A stretch of DNA of 63,746 nt from an uncultured Pelagibacteraceae bacterium (GTDB taxonomy: Bacteria; Pseudomonadota; Alphaproteobacteria; Pelagibacterales; Pelagibacteraceae). Below, in pieces: positions 11,504 to 20,270 of this stretch. Within the stretch, counting starts at the first letter, position 1, and each line of letters begins with the position of its first letter. The notes under the pieces were generated by a model. That model was not told where the DNA came from. It saw only the letters and a program-made list of their open reading frames with translations, and searched no databases. The position numbers and the translations under genes are program-made. Where the stretch lies: assembly GCA_902540545.1 (NCBI GenBank), contig CACBMY010000002.1, forward strand, positions 1-63,746, given 5' to 3'.

Positions 11504-11938
11504 TTATAAAGGCTTAAAAATCACAATAAAAACGATCAAAATAAGCAATATTGTAGGTATTTCATTGATTATTCTATAAAATTTATGTGATCGATTGTTT
11601 TGATCAATTTTAAATTGATTTAAAGTTTTGCCCAAATAAAAATGATAAATGGTAAGCAACAAAACAGATGCTATTTTTATTATCATCCAAGTTTGAGCCA
11701 ATTGTTGAAAGCCTATTGAATGTATTAGAATTAAACCAAATAGCCATGAAAGTATCATGGCTGGCATCATAATATAAAAATATAATTTTCTTTCCATAAT
11801 CTTAAATACTTCTGAAGTTTTACTATCGTCTTTATTTTCTGCATGATAAACAAAAATTCTTGGAAGATATAGCAAGCCCGCCATCCAAGAAATAACAGAA
11901 ATTAAATGTAAGGATTTGAATAAAAGATAATAGTTCAT
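11504..11938 (-). CDS. hemJ: Protoporphyrinogen IX oxidase HemJ
   Basis: A 144-aa membrane protein with four probable TM helices and the HemJ signature LHLISVISWMAGLLYLPRIFVYHAE (His and the Arg/His pair are family-typical). HemJ oxidises protoporphyrinogen IX to protoporphyrin IX. Location directly after hemH and hemE supports this call over a generic CopD-like protein. It lies 3 nt downstream of hemH, so all three heme genes are probably one transcript. Confidence 0.9.
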   Translation of the reverse strand: MNYYLLFKSLHLISVISWMAGLLYLPRIFVYHAENKDDSKTSEVFKIMERKLYFYIMMPAMILSWLFGLILIHSIGFQQLAQTWMIIKIASVLLLTIYHFYLGKTLNQFKIDQNNRSHKFYRIINEIPTILLILIVFIVIFKPL

Positions 11939-11941
11939 GAA

Positions 11942-12931
11942 TTAAATACTTTTTTTAATAAGATTATTTAATAACTTTATGTGATCTTCATTATCATTCA
12001 AGCAAGGTATCATATCAAAATTTTCTCCACCAGCCTCCATAAAAGTTTCTTTTCCTTGTATTAGTATTTCTTCCAATGTCTCAACACAGTCAGATGAAAA
12101 TCCAGGACATATTGCTAGGACATTTTTTATCCCTTCTTTTGGCAAATTTTCTAATGTCTTATCTGTATATGGTTGTAACCATTCTTGAGGCCCAAATCTT
12201 GATTGAAAAGTAGTTTTTATTTTAATCTTGTTAAATTTTTCAGATATTAGTCTTGAGGTTTTATGACAATAACAATGATAAGGGTCACCTTTATCAAAAT
12301 ATTTTTTTGGAATACCGTGATAAGAAGCAAGTATTAAGTCCGGTTTCCAAGTTAAATTTTCTATCTTTGTGTTAATAGAATTCACTAAAGCATCGATATA
12401 TAGCGGGTTAGATTCGTAATGAGGTACAATCTTTAGAGAGGGTTGCCATCTCATTTTCATTAATGTCCTATAAACCTCATCACATACTGTGGCTGTAGTT
12501 GCAGCTGCATATTGTGGGTATAAGGGCAGTATAACAAGATTTTCACATCCATCATCGTGTAGCTTTTTAATTCTACTTTTAATGCTTGGATTTCCATATC
12601 TCATAGCAAAATCTATAGTTAAATTTGCATTTGATAACGAGTCAGAAATTTTTTCCGTTTGTTTTTGAGTATAATATAACAACGGGGACATGTTTTCTTC
12701 TTTCATCCAAATCTCTTTGTAAGCTTTTGCCGTTTTGGATGGCCTAAAATTAAGAATAAAGATATTTAAAATTAATTTCCATAAAATAGGATTTACTTCT
12801 ATTACTCTTCTATCAGAAAGAAATTCCTTCAAGTATTTTCTAATGTCAATCCAATTTGTTGAGTCTGGTGTTCCGAGATTAATTATTAAAACACCAGTCT
12901 TTCCAAACTTTATTTTTGGATGGTTTTCCAT
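11942..12931 (-). CDS. hemH: Ferrochelatase
   Basis: A 329-aa ferrochelatase that inserts Fe2+ into protoporphyrin IX. It has the N-terminal GVLIINLGTPDS, PLYPQYAAATTATV, LASYHGIPKKY with the metal-binding His, and CPGFSSDCVETLEEI with the catalytic Glu. It overlaps hemE by 1 nt. It forms a three-gene late heme block with hemE and hemJ, although hemC and hemD lie elsewhere in the window. Confidence 0.97.
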   Translation of the reverse strand: MENHPKIKFGKTGVLIINLGTPDSTNWIDIRKYLKEFLSDRRVIEVNPILWKLILNIFILNFRPSKTAKAYKEIWMKEENMSPLLYYTQKQTEKISDSLSNANLTIDFAMRYGNPSIKSRIKKLHDDGCENLVILPLYPQYAAATTATVCDEVYRTLMKMRWQPSLKIVPHYESNPLYIDALVNSINTKIENLTWKPDLILASYHGIPKKYFDKGDPYHCYCHKTSRLISEKFNKIKIKTTFQSRFGPQEWLQPYTDKTLENLPKEGIKNVLAICPGFSSDCVETLEEILIQGKETFMEAGGENFDMIPCLNDNEDHIKLLNNLIKKSI

Positions 12932-13932
12932 TACTTAAACTCTCTTACAATTTTAACTAATTCGTCTACCATATCAATTTGGGTCTCTGGCAAAATTCCA
13001 TGCCCTAAGTTAAAAACATAAGGATGATCTCTAAAAATTTTTAAATACCTTAATACCTCATATCTAAGTTTTTTTTTATCTGTTAATAATATTTTAGGGT
13101 CCATCCCACCTTGAATCGGTATATCAATATTTTCAATTAACTTTTCTGGTTTCGTATTATAATCTATATTAACCATATCTGGTTTAACGATTTCGCAAAA
13201 TTTTGGATAATCAGTTATTCCTCTTGGAAAACAAACAACTGGCACTCCAAGTTCTTTAGTATAATTTACTAGAGAAACAGTTGGATCATACAAATATTTA
13301 TCAAAATCTTTCTTGATTAAGCCAGCCCAGCTATCAAAAATTTGAATTATAGTTGCACCTGAATTTACTTGGTTTTTAATATGAATTTTTATGAATTTAT
13401 CTAACAACCTCAATAATTCATCGATTAATCCTGGATCATTGTAAAATATTTCTGAAAGTCCATTCTTTGGTGAAATTTTGTTAATCATATAAACAAGTAA
13501 GGTCCAAGGAGCCCCAACAAAACCAATTAAGTCTTTATTTTCCAATTTTTTACTTTTGGTTAAATTTTTTAGAAGTTTATAAATTGGAGATAACCTTTGA
13601 CTAAAAGTTAATTCATTTATACTCGATAGTACGTTTAAATCTATTTCTCCTAAATTTGGGCCAAAATTTTTTTTGAATTCTACTTTTTGTCCAAGACCAT
13701 AAGGAACCATTAAAATATCAGAAAAAATAATTGCTGCATCAAAATTAAACCTTTCAATTGGTTGGAGTGTTATTGTTTCAGAAAGATCAGAATTTAGACA
13801 TAGAGTTATAAAGTTTGTATTATGTTTTCTTATATCTCTAAATTCAGGCAAATATCTCCCTGCTTGTCTCATTAACCATATAGGATTAGTATTTGTATTT
13901 TTATTTACTAAACATTCTTTAATTGGTGTCAT
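12931..13932 (-). CDS. hemE: Uroporphyrinogen decarboxylase
   Basis: A 333-aa HemE with the signature IWLMRQAGRYLPEFR (residues 18-32), the LMVPYGLGQKVEF region and GFVGAPWTL. It decarboxylates uroporphyrinogen III to coproporphyrinogen III. It is the origin-flanking gene in alphaproteobacteria such as Caulobacter and Rickettsia. Here its start abuts the 280-bp putative oriC and its promoter must lie in that region. Confidence 0.97.
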   Translation of the reverse strand: MTPIKECLVNKNTNTNPIWLMRQAGRYLPEFRDIRKHNTNFITLCLNSDLSETITLQPIERFNFDAAIIFSDILMVPYGLGQKVEFKKNFGPNLGEIDLNVLSSINELTFSQRLSPIYKLLKNLTKSKKLENKDLIGFVGAPWTLLVYMINKISPKNGLSEIFYNDPGLIDELLRLLDKFIKIHIKNQVNSGATIIQIFDSWAGLIKKDFDKYLYDPTVSLVNYTKELGVPVVCFPRGITDYPKFCEIVKPDMVNIDYNTKPEKLIENIDIPIQGGMDPKILLTDKKKLRYEVLRYLKIFRDHPYVFNLGHGILPETQIDMVDELVKIVREFK

Positions 13933-14212
13933 TTATAAAAAGATAATTATATCTAGTTTTATTATTAGTATGATTTGTAAATAACGTAAATTACTCAAAT
14001 TCAACACTTTATTAACGTTTTATTAAAATATAATAATAAAAAGTCCTTTAAATATGGGATTATTTCACCAATTTAATAAATATCTAAATTGTTAATAAGT
14101 TATTCACAGTTATTAATATGTTAATTAAGTGATGAAAAAGATAATAAATTACAGCTATTTTATAAATTTAAAAATTTTCTTATTTTATAAATAATTTATA
14201 TACAAGTTATAC
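13933..14212. other. oriC: Putative chromosomal replication origin (oriC)
   Basis: A 280-bp, extremely AT-rich gap between divergent hemE and ppsR, the known oriC location in alphaproteobacteria. At 14100-14108 TTATTCACA matches the DnaA-box consensus TTWTNCACA. The box is centred in an inverted repeat, TTAATAA (14092-14098) and TTATTAA (14110-14116). At 14012-14026 TTAA-N7-TTAA matches the CtrA site pattern. Runs of A/T up to the ppsR start could serve as the unwinding element. ATTCAACACTTTA (from 13999) is one base off the IHF consensus. The flanking genes point outward on both sides. Location is strong evidence; individual AT-rich motifs are weak because chance matches are common. Confidence 0.8.
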
Positions 14213-15034
14213 ATGAAAAATACACATCAAGTTTATTTGATATCAGACTCTACCGGAGAAACTCTTGATAGAATATTTATGGCTTTAAAAGCCCAATTCA
14301 ATAATTTTGATTATGATTTAAACCAATTTTCATTTACGAGAACCGAAAACCAAATCTCTACAATTTTGAATGATGCAAAAAAACAAGAGAGTCCAATAAT
14401 TTTGTATACTGTAGTCAATAGCAAATTAGCAAAATTTTTAGCAGAAGAAGCCAATAAAAAAAAGATACCCTGTTTTGGTGTTTTAGGTGATCTAATTTTA
14501 AATTTTTCGAAGATATTAAACGAAAAAGCAACCCACCAACCGAGTGCACAACATGTTTTAGATGAAGATTATTATAAGAGGATTGAAGCTATACAGTTTA
14601 CGATGAATCACGATGATGGAAATAACACAGAAAACATTTTAGAGTCCGACATAATTTTAGTTGGTGTTAGCAGAACCAGCAAAACGCCTACATCGATATA
14701 TTTGGCAAACAAAGGTTTAAAAACTTCTAATATTCCATTAGTCAATGAGATGAGCATCCCAAAAGATATTATAAAGTCTGATGGTTTATGCGTTGTTGGT
14801 TTAACCACAGAAGCAGAAAGACTTTTCGATATCAGAAGGAATAGACTAAATTCTTTGAAAAAACATGAAGCCTCGGATTATACAAATCTAGAGAAAATTA
14901 GAATTGAAGTCGATCAATCAAAAAAAATATTCAAAAAAAATAAATGGCCAATAATAGACGTAACAAGAAAATCAGTAGAGGAAACTGCAGCTTCAATAAT
15001 AAAAATATTTGAGATACAAAACAAAAATGTTTAA
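14213..15034 (+). CDS. ppsR: Pyruvate phosphate dikinase regulatory kinase/phosphorylase (DUF299, PpsR family)
   Basis: A 273-aa DUF299 protein. It has the N-terminal VYLISDSTGETLDRI, the HPSAQHVLDEDYYKRIEA-type segment, and the P-loop-like GVSRTSKTPTSIYLANKG near residue 150. Members act as bifunctional ADP-dependent kinase/Pi-dependent phosphorylases on a pyruvate dikinase. Whether the target is PPDK or PEP synthase cannot be told here. It is the first gene right of oriC. Its C-terminus overlaps maf by about 8 nt if maf starts at 15027. Confidence 0.93.
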   Translation: MKNTHQVYLISDSTGETLDRIFMALKAQFNNFDYDLNQFSFTRTENQISTILNDAKKQESPIILYTVVNSKLAKFLAEEANKKKIPCFGVLGDLILNFSKILNEKATHQPSAQHVLDEDYYKRIEAIQFTMNHDDGNNTENILESDIILVGVSRTSKTPTSIYLANKGLKTSNIPLVNEMSIPKDIIKSDGLCVVGLTTEAERLFDIRRNRLNSLKKHEASDYTNLEKIRIEVDQSKKIFKKNKWPIIDVTRKSVEETAASIIKIFEIQNKNV

Positions 15035-15611
15035 AATAATTTTAGCTTCAAAAAGCAAAGTTCGATATGAAATTTTAAAAAAAAATAATATCTCTTGTTT
15101 AGTAAAGCCATCGAATATAGATGAAGATCCTATAAAAAAAAGTCTGCTTAATGAAGATGCATCACCTGAAATAATCTCTAAAAATTTAGCTGAACTAAAA
15201 GCAAATAAAGTAAGTCAAAATTTCAAAGATTTAATGGTTTTGGGTGCTGACAGCGTAATAGACCTAGGAGGAGAACTAATTTCAAAACCAGAAAATAGGG
15301 ATGAAGCACTCAATATATTAAGAAAATTAAATGGAAAAACACACGAGCTAATAAGTTCGGTCTGCATTTCTATAAACGGATCAATGATCTGGAATTATAC
15401 AGATAAAGCAAATCTATCAATGAAAAATTTTTCTGATTTAGATTTGAAAAATTACTTAAGCAAAATATCAGATGAGGCCTTATATTCCTACAATGTATAT
15501 CAAATTGAAGGAGAGGGTAGAAAACTATTTAAAACTATTGATGGGGATGAAGATACAATTATGGGTTTGCCGATAAAAAAAATAAAAAAGTATATAGAAA
15601 GCTATAAATGA
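15027..15611 (+). CDS. maf: Maf-like nucleoside triphosphate pyrophosphatase
   Basis: 194 aa from ATG 15027 (MFKIILASKSKVRYEIL); the ORF track start at TTG 15009 only adds six residues. Typical Maf features are LASKSKVR (usually LASxSPRR), PSNIDED, ELKANKV, the catalytic-region GADSVIDLGGELISKP, and GEGRKLFKTIDGDEDTIMGLP. It hydrolyses non-canonical or excess NTPs to NMPs. It overlaps ppsR slightly and aroE by 4 nt, in the conserved ppsR-maf-aroE-coaE-dnaQ series. Confidence 0.93.
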   Translation: MFKIILASKSKVRYEILKKNNISCLVKPSNIDEDPIKKSLLNEDASPEIISKNLAELKANKVSQNFKDLMVLGADSVIDLGGELISKPENRDEALNILRKLNGKTHELISSVCISINGSMIWNYTDKANLSMKNFSDLDLKNYLSKISDEALYSYNVYQIEGEGRKLFKTIDGDEDTIMGLPIKKIKKYIESYK

Positions 15612-16402
15612 AAAAATTTTTAGTAATTGGAAATCCTATTGATCATTCATTGTCTCCAAAACTTCACAATTATTGGTTTAAGAAATATAATATAAATGCA
15701 ATTTATGGAAAATTGGAAACCAATGATACTGATCTTGCCGAACTCTGTGAGAATGTAAGAGACGGGAGATTAAATGGTATAAATGTTACTGTGCCTTTTA
15801 AAAAGTCAATAATGCCTTATGTTGATGTATTGAGTGACCACTCTTTAAGAACAAAATCAGTGAATACTATTTCTTTAGAAAATGGAAAATTAATAGGGCA
15901 CAACACAGATATTGATGGATTTGAACTTAGTATAAAAAAAATAAATTTTGATGTAACTAATAAATCAATAGTTATTTTGGGGGCAGGTGGAGTAGTTCCT
16001 TCTATAATTTATGCACTACAAAGAATGAATGTTTCAAATATTTTTATAAGCAATAGAACGAAAGAAAAAGCTGAAGAACTAAAAAAAATATTTGATGATT
16101 TAAAAATTCTAGACTGGGGGGAATTAACTGATTTTGACATGATTATAAATGCAACCAGTATAGGTTTAAAAGAAAATGATAATTTTAGCTTTGACCTAAC
16201 AAAAACAAAAAAAAATAAATTTTTTTATGACGTTATATATGCTCCATATAAAACCAATTTTTTTAATATTGGAAATGAGAAAGATAATATTTACGAAAAT
16301 GGTTTAAAAATGTTTTTATATCAAGCTCAAAAGGCTTTTTATATTTGGCATAACATTGAACCTGAAATTAATAATGAAGTAATAGAGTTTGTAAAAAATT
16401 AA
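15608..16402 (+). CDS. aroE: Shikimate dehydrogenase
   Basis: A 264-aa AroE. Substrate domain NPIDHSLSPKLHNYWF and NVTVPFKK carry the catalytic Lys, followed by NTDIDGFELS. The NADP-binding glycine loop is VILGAGGVVPSI (about residues 122-133). It reduces 3-dehydroshikimate in aromatic amino-acid synthesis. It starts within the maf stop (ATGA). It is normally followed directly by coaE; here an SDR gene is interposed. Confidence 0.95.
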   Translation: MKKFLVIGNPIDHSLSPKLHNYWFKKYNINAIYGKLETNDTDLAELCENVRDGRLNGINVTVPFKKSIMPYVDVLSDHSLRTKSVNTISLENGKLIGHNTDIDGFELSIKKINFDVTNKSIVILGAGGVVPSIIYALQRMNVSNIFISNRTKEKAEELKKIFDDLKILDWGELTDFDMIINATSIGLKENDNFSFDLTKTKKNKFFYDVIYAPYKTNFFNIGNEKDNIYENGLKMFLYQAQKAFYIWHNIEPEINNEVIEFVKN

Positions 16403-16406
16403 TACA

Positions 16407-17147
16407 GTGAGATTAAAAAATAAAATTGCAATCATAACCGGAGCTGCTTCTGGATTCGGTAAAGGTATAGCTGAGAAATTTACAAAAGAAGGAGCAAAGA
16501 TAATAATGGTCGATATCAACCCAAGGTTATTAAAAAAAGTTTCAAATAATTTATCACAAGATTATTTTGTTGCAGATGTTTCAAAAAACTCAAGTTTTAA
16601 GTCATTATTTAAATATGCTTATAAAAAATACAATCAGATCGATATATTTGTTAACAACGCTGGCATAACCCATAAACCTAAATTTATGGAAATTGTAACA
16701 GAAAAAGAGTTTGATAAAGTTTTTAGCGTAAATTCTAAGTCAGTTTATTTTTGTGCAAAATATTTTGTTCCAAAAATGAAGAAAGTTAAAAGAGGCGTTA
16801 TATTGAATGTAGCATCTACCGCCGGCTTATCGCCAAGACCAAAGTTAAATTGGTATAATGCAAGTAAAGGATGGATGATAACAGCTACTAAAGCTATGGC
16901 TATAGAACTTGCGCCTTACAAAGTAAGAGTCAACGCAATTGCACCTGTAGCTGGGATTACTCCGTTGTTAAAATCATTTATGGGAGGTAATACAACAAAA
17001 AAAAAGCAAGCTTTTTTATCTACAATACCAATCGGAAGATTTTCAACACCTCAAGACATGGGAAATGCGGTATGCTTCCTGTGTTCTGATGAAGCTAGTA
17101 TGATAACAGGAATAACATTAGAAGTGGATGGCGGAAGGTGTATATAA
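16407..17147 (+). CDS. SDR-family NAD(P)-dependent oxidoreductase (FabG-like)
   Basis: A 246-aa classical short-chain dehydrogenase. The cofactor motif is TGAASGFGKGIA (residues 11-22), then NNAG near 88. The catalytic Ser/Tyr/Lys are in NVASTAGLS and YNASKGW, and the C-terminal ITGITLEVDGG is typical. The substrate is unknown. The start is GTG 16407, 4 nt after aroE. It interrupts the usual aroE-coaE pair and ends 5 nt before coaE, so it is probably co-transcribed. It is not FabG by context; I infer a sugar or alcohol dehydrogenase. Confidence 0.9.
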   Translation: MRLKNKIAIITGAASGFGKGIAEKFTKEGAKIIMVDINPRLLKKVSNNLSQDYFVADVSKNSSFKSLFKYAYKKYNQIDIFVNNAGITHKPKFMEIVTEKEFDKVFSVNSKSVYFCAKYFVPKMKKVKRGVILNVASTAGLSPRPKLNWYNASKGWMITATKAMAIELAPYKVRVNAIAPVAGITPLLKSFMGGNTTKKKQAFLSTIPIGRFSTPQDMGNAVCFLCSDEASMITGITLEVDGGRCI

Positions 17148-17152
17148 ATTAA

Positions 17153-17746
17153 ATGATCAGAGTTGGTATATTAGGGGCAATAGGATCTGGGAAATCTTTT
17201 ATTGCAAAACTTTTTAAATGCCCAATATTTAATGCTGATAGAGAAGTTAAAAAAATTTACAATAAAAATAAAAAATGCTTTATTAATTTGAAAAGAAAAA
17301 TTCCAAATTTTATTAAATCTTTCCCAATCAGGAAAGATGAATTAGTCAAAGCAATCAACCACGATAAAAAGAATTTATCCAAAATATCATCGATAGTTCA
17401 TCCATTAGTTAGAAAAAAAATGGTGACATTTTTAGATAAGAATAAAAAAAGCAAATTAGTTATACTCGATGTACCATTGTTGATTGAAAACAAACTAAAT
17501 AAAAAGAATGATATTTTAATTTTTGTAAAATCCAAACGTAGCAAAATTATAAATAGGCTCAAAAAAAGGGCAAACTTCAATACAAATATTATGAGAACCC
17601 TTAAGGAAAACCAGGTAATTTTGAAAAAAAAAATGAAATTAGCTAATTATATTATCGAAAATAACTCAACACCAAATATAATGAAAAATAAAATTAATAC
17701 TTTAAAAAATAAAATAATTAATGAAAGAAGTAGTTCTAGATACTGA
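17153..17746 (+). CDS. coaE: Dephospho-CoA kinase
   Basis: A 197-aa P-loop kinase that phosphorylates dephospho-CoA at the 3'-OH. The P-loop is GAIGSGKSF (residues 8-16), followed by FNADREVKKIY (substrate Asp), HPLVRKKM and VILDVPLLIENKL. It overlaps dnaQ by 26 nt, out of frame. The C-terminal half is very Lys/Asn-rich, in keeping with the base bias. Confidence 0.94.
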   Translation: MIRVGILGAIGSGKSFIAKLFKCPIFNADREVKKIYNKNKKCFINLKRKIPNFIKSFPIRKDELVKAINHDKKNLSKISSIVHPLVRKKMVTFLDKNKKSKLVILDVPLLIENKLNKKNDILIFVKSKRSKIINRLKKRANFNTNIMRTLKENQVILKKKMKLANYIIENNSTPNIMKNKINTLKNKIINERSSSRY

Positions 17747-18386
17747 AACGACAGGTTTATCTATAAAAGATGGACACCGAATTGTTGAAATCGGATGTAT
17801 AGAGCTTGATAATTTAATTCCAACAAAAAATGTTTTCCACTGTTATCTAAACCCAGAGAGACAAGTATCAAAAAGTGCGTTAGAAGTTCATGGTTATACT
17901 GATGAATTTTTAGCAGACAAAAAAAAATTTAAAGATATCGCCGAAGAATTTCTAAATTTTATAGAAGGAAAAAAAATAATAATACATAATGCTGAATTTG
18001 ACATTGGCCATTTAAATAATGAGCTTTCTTTAATAAATAAAAAAAATATTTCAAGAGAAAATGTTGTTGATACACTTGAGATAGCTAGAAATAAATTTCC
18101 AGGCTCTGGAATTAGTTTAGATGCTCTTTGTAAAAAATTCAGAATAGACAACAAGAGAAGAAAAAAACATACCGCTTTATTAGACTGCGAGCTTCTTTCT
18201 AAAGTATATATCAATCTGATTGGTCAAAAAGAGCCAATTTTTCAATTCAATACTAGCATTAAAAAAAATCAATTTATGAATAGTACCACAAATAATTACT
18301 CAAAAAAGATAATAAAAGTATCTAAAGAAGAAATCGAAAATCATAGGAAGTTTTTAAAAACTGATTTAAAAAAAAATTTTTATTAA
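17721..18386 (+). CDS. dnaQ: DNA polymerase III subunit epsilon (proofreading exonuclease)
   Basis: A 221-aa DnaQ with Exo I VLDTETTGL (Asp/Glu metal ligands, residues 5-13), Exo II HNAEFDIGHLNNEL near 93, and Exo III HTALLDCELL near 150. It is the 3'-5' proofreading subunit of the replicase. It overlaps coaE by 26 nt. Its stop shares TTAA with the stop of convergent secB. Confidence 0.95.
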   Translation: MKEVVLDTETTGLSIKDGHRIVEIGCIELDNLIPTKNVFHCYLNPERQVSKSALEVHGYTDEFLADKKKFKDIAEEFLNFIEGKKIIIHNAEFDIGHLNNELSLINKKNISRENVVDTLEIARNKFPGSGISLDALCKKFRIDNKRRKKHTALLDCELLSKVYINLIGQKEPIFQFNTSIKKNQFMNSTTNNYSKKIIKVSKEEIENHRKFLKTDLKKNFY

Positions 18387-18808
18387 TTTAATTTTTTTTG
18401 ATAAAGATCTTCAAAGTCTATTTTCTTTTCTAATTTTAAATCTGGAAATCCAGAATCTTTAATAACATTTAAAAAAATTTTTTCTAAATCTGGATATATT
18501 TCATTTTGTAATTCAACTAATATAATTTTTTCCAATTCTTCTTTTTTTAATTTTTTATCATTTAATCTAATTACAGATGCATAATGAATTTCAAAAAATG
18601 ATTTTTTAGAATTATTATTCGGATCCTTATAATTTAATTTAGTAATAATTTCTAACATTTCATTTTTTATTGGATTAGTTGTAATATTCAAACCCAATGA
18701 ATATTTTGTAATATATTCTCTGCTTAGTAAAAAGGATTCCACATTAGGTATTTCAACAGATAAGTCCTTTATATATCTTAAAATTATTTCATATTTTTTT
18801 GTCATCAT
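18383..18808 (-). CDS. secB: Protein-export chaperone SecB
   Basis: About 141 aa. It resembles alphaproteobacterial SecB: KDLSVEIPN near the N-terminus, a mid-protein FFEIHYASVIRL strand and a C-terminal acidic/lysine tail. SecB keeps preproteins unfolded for SecA. The ORF track begins at GTG 18814, but GTGAGG there looks like part of the ribosome-binding site for ATGATG, so I place the start at 18808 (18805 is also possible). Its 5' end overlaps the end of fxsA. Location between dnaQ and fxsA is the conserved one. Confidence 0.88.
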   Translation of the reverse strand: MMTKKYEIILRYIKDLSVEIPNVESFLLSREYITKYSLGLNITTNPIKNEMLEIITKLNYKDPNNNSKKSFFEIHYASVIRLNDKKLKKEELEKIILVELQNEIYPDLEKIFLNVIKDSGFPDLKLEKKIDFEDLYQKKLN

Positions 18809-19214
18809 CCTCACTTATATCTTCATAGTCACCTTCAATATAATTTTTTTTAAATTCATTGTTTTTATTTTTTTTTGTTACAAATTTACTTAAAATTAAT
18901 TTTCTTGTGAATGGAACTATAAGCAATATACCAATAAAATCTGTGGCAAATCCTGGCAATATTAATAGAAATGCAGCAAATGCAAGTGTAGCCCCTGATA
19001 TTATTTCGTAGATTGGTAATTCATTTTTTACTATTTGCCCAATTCCTGATTTAAGTGTGTTGAAACCCTCATATCTTGCATAAGCAACTCCAATAACAGC
19101 TGTTGTTAAAATTAGTAAAACTGTGTTAAATGCCCCTATTTGAGATCCAATTTTGATAAATAAGTAGATTTCTACGAGCGGGATACCGATAATCAGAATT
19201 AATACTGTGTTCAT
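18789..19214 (-). CDS. fxsA: FxsA-family inner-membrane protein
   Basis: A 141-aa membrane protein opening LILIIGIPLVEIYLFIKIGSQIGAFNTVLLILTTAVIGVAYARYEG. It has several TM helices and a charged cytoplasmic tail (KKNKNNEFKKN, then EGDYEDISEDDDKKI). The FxsA family is widespread; its exact role is unknown (in E. coli it affects phage T7 exclusion). It lies upstream of secB with overlapping ends and divergent from the Tim44-like gene (58-nt gap). Confidence 0.9.
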   Translation of the reverse strand: MNTVLILIIGIPLVEIYLFIKIGSQIGAFNTVLLILTTAVIGVAYARYEGFNTLKSGIGQIVKNELPIYEIISGATLAFAAFLLILPGFATDFIGILLIVPFTRKLILSKFVTKKNKNNEFKKNYIEGDYEDISEDDDKKI

Positions 19215-19272
19215 TTGTCTATGATTTAAATAGCAGGTTGAAATTTTGCAGCATAGTAAATATTATAAACCT

Positions 19273-19860
19273 ATGAGTTATAGCTTTGAATACATTGATA
19301 TTATACTTCTTGCAATGATTGCAGGGTTTATTTTTCTTAGATTAAGAGGAATATTAGGTAAAAAAACCGGGTTTGAAGAAGATATTGATTCAAGTTTTGC
19401 TCATGATGCACCGCCTACTAAACAAAATGTTGATTTAAATGCAAACACATTTGATGATAATGCTAGGAAAGAGTTTGTTAAAGGAGCAAGAATTGCTTAT
19501 GAAACTATAATTACTAACTTTGCAAATGGAAAGTTAAAAGACATAAAATCATTATTAGATAAAAATGTATATCAGCAGTTTGAAGAAGCCATTAAAGATA
19601 GAGATGCGAAAAGTTATTCTTCTGAGACAACTTTCATAGGAATTAATTCAGCTGAAGTTAAAGAACATCAACAAAACAAAAATATGTTGGAAGTAACTGT
19701 TGAGTTTGTTAGTGAAATAATTTCATGTGTTAAAGACAAAGATAATAAAATAGTTTCAGGAGATCCGGAGAAAATTAAAAAAGTTTTAGATACCTGGAAG
19801 TTCTCAAAAGATAGTAGATCCAACAATCCAAATTGGTTATTAATTGATACACAAGCTTGA
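19273..19860 (+). CDS. Tim44-like domain membrane protein
   Basis: 195 aa from ATG 19273. The track start at TTG 19246 adds nine unlikely residues. One N-terminal TM segment (FEYIDIILLAMIAGFIFLRL) and RGILGKKTG are followed by a Tim44/MBA1-type domain (ARKEFVKGARIAYETIITNFANG, then LLDKNVYQQFEEAI). Alphaproteobacterial relatives are homologs of mitochondrial Tim44; the bacterial role is not settled. It is followed by an overlapping Smr-domain gene. Confidence 0.88.
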   Translation: MSYSFEYIDIILLAMIAGFIFLRLRGILGKKTGFEEDIDSSFAHDAPPTKQNVDLNANTFDDNARKEFVKGARIAYETIITNFANGKLKDIKSLLDKNVYQQFEEAIKDRDAKSYSSETTFIGINSAEVKEHQQNKNMLEVTVEFVSEIISCVKDKDNKIVSGDPEKIKKVLDTWKFSKDSRSNNPNWLLIDTQA

Positions 19861-20270
19861 CTAATAGGCTAACAGACAAAGATAAAAAAGACTGGAAAAA
19901 TTTTATAGATAGTCCTGAAAAACTTCAGAGCAAAGACATAGAACAATTAAATAATCGAATAATTTCAGAAAGATCAATTGATCTTCATGGATATACTTTA
20001 GATGAAGCTAACAAACAAATTACTAAATTTATTGAGAATTGTTATGTAAATAAAGTAAAAAAAGTAAATGTGATTACTGGCAAAGGAATGAGGTCAAAAA
20101 ATTTGGAAAATCCTTATCAATCTAAAGACTTAAGTATCTTAAAATATTCAGTACCTGAGTATATAAAAAATAATAATGATTTAATGAATAAAATTATTAA
20201 AATTGATTTTGAATCAGTTAATAGCCCCGCAAAAGGAAACTTTGATATTTTTTTAAAATCTATAAAATAA
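19857..20270 (+). CDS. Smr-domain protein
   Basis: A 137-aa protein with a single Smr (MutS-related) domain. The motifs are [15 protein letters not shown] (LDLHG-type) near residue 42 and [11 protein letters not shown] (TGxGxxS-type) near 75. Smr domains often have nicking or RNase activity; function here is unknown. The start is TTG at 19857 overlapping the TGA of the preceding gene. Its 3' end overlaps convergent hslU by 11 nt. Confidence 0.88.
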   Translation: MTNRLTDKDKKDWKNFIDSPEKLQSKDIEQLNNRIISERSIDLHGYTLDEANKQITKFIENCYVNKVKKVNVITGKGMRSKNLENPYQSKDLSILKYSVPEYIKNNNDLMNKIIKIDFESVNSPAKGNFDIFLKSIK

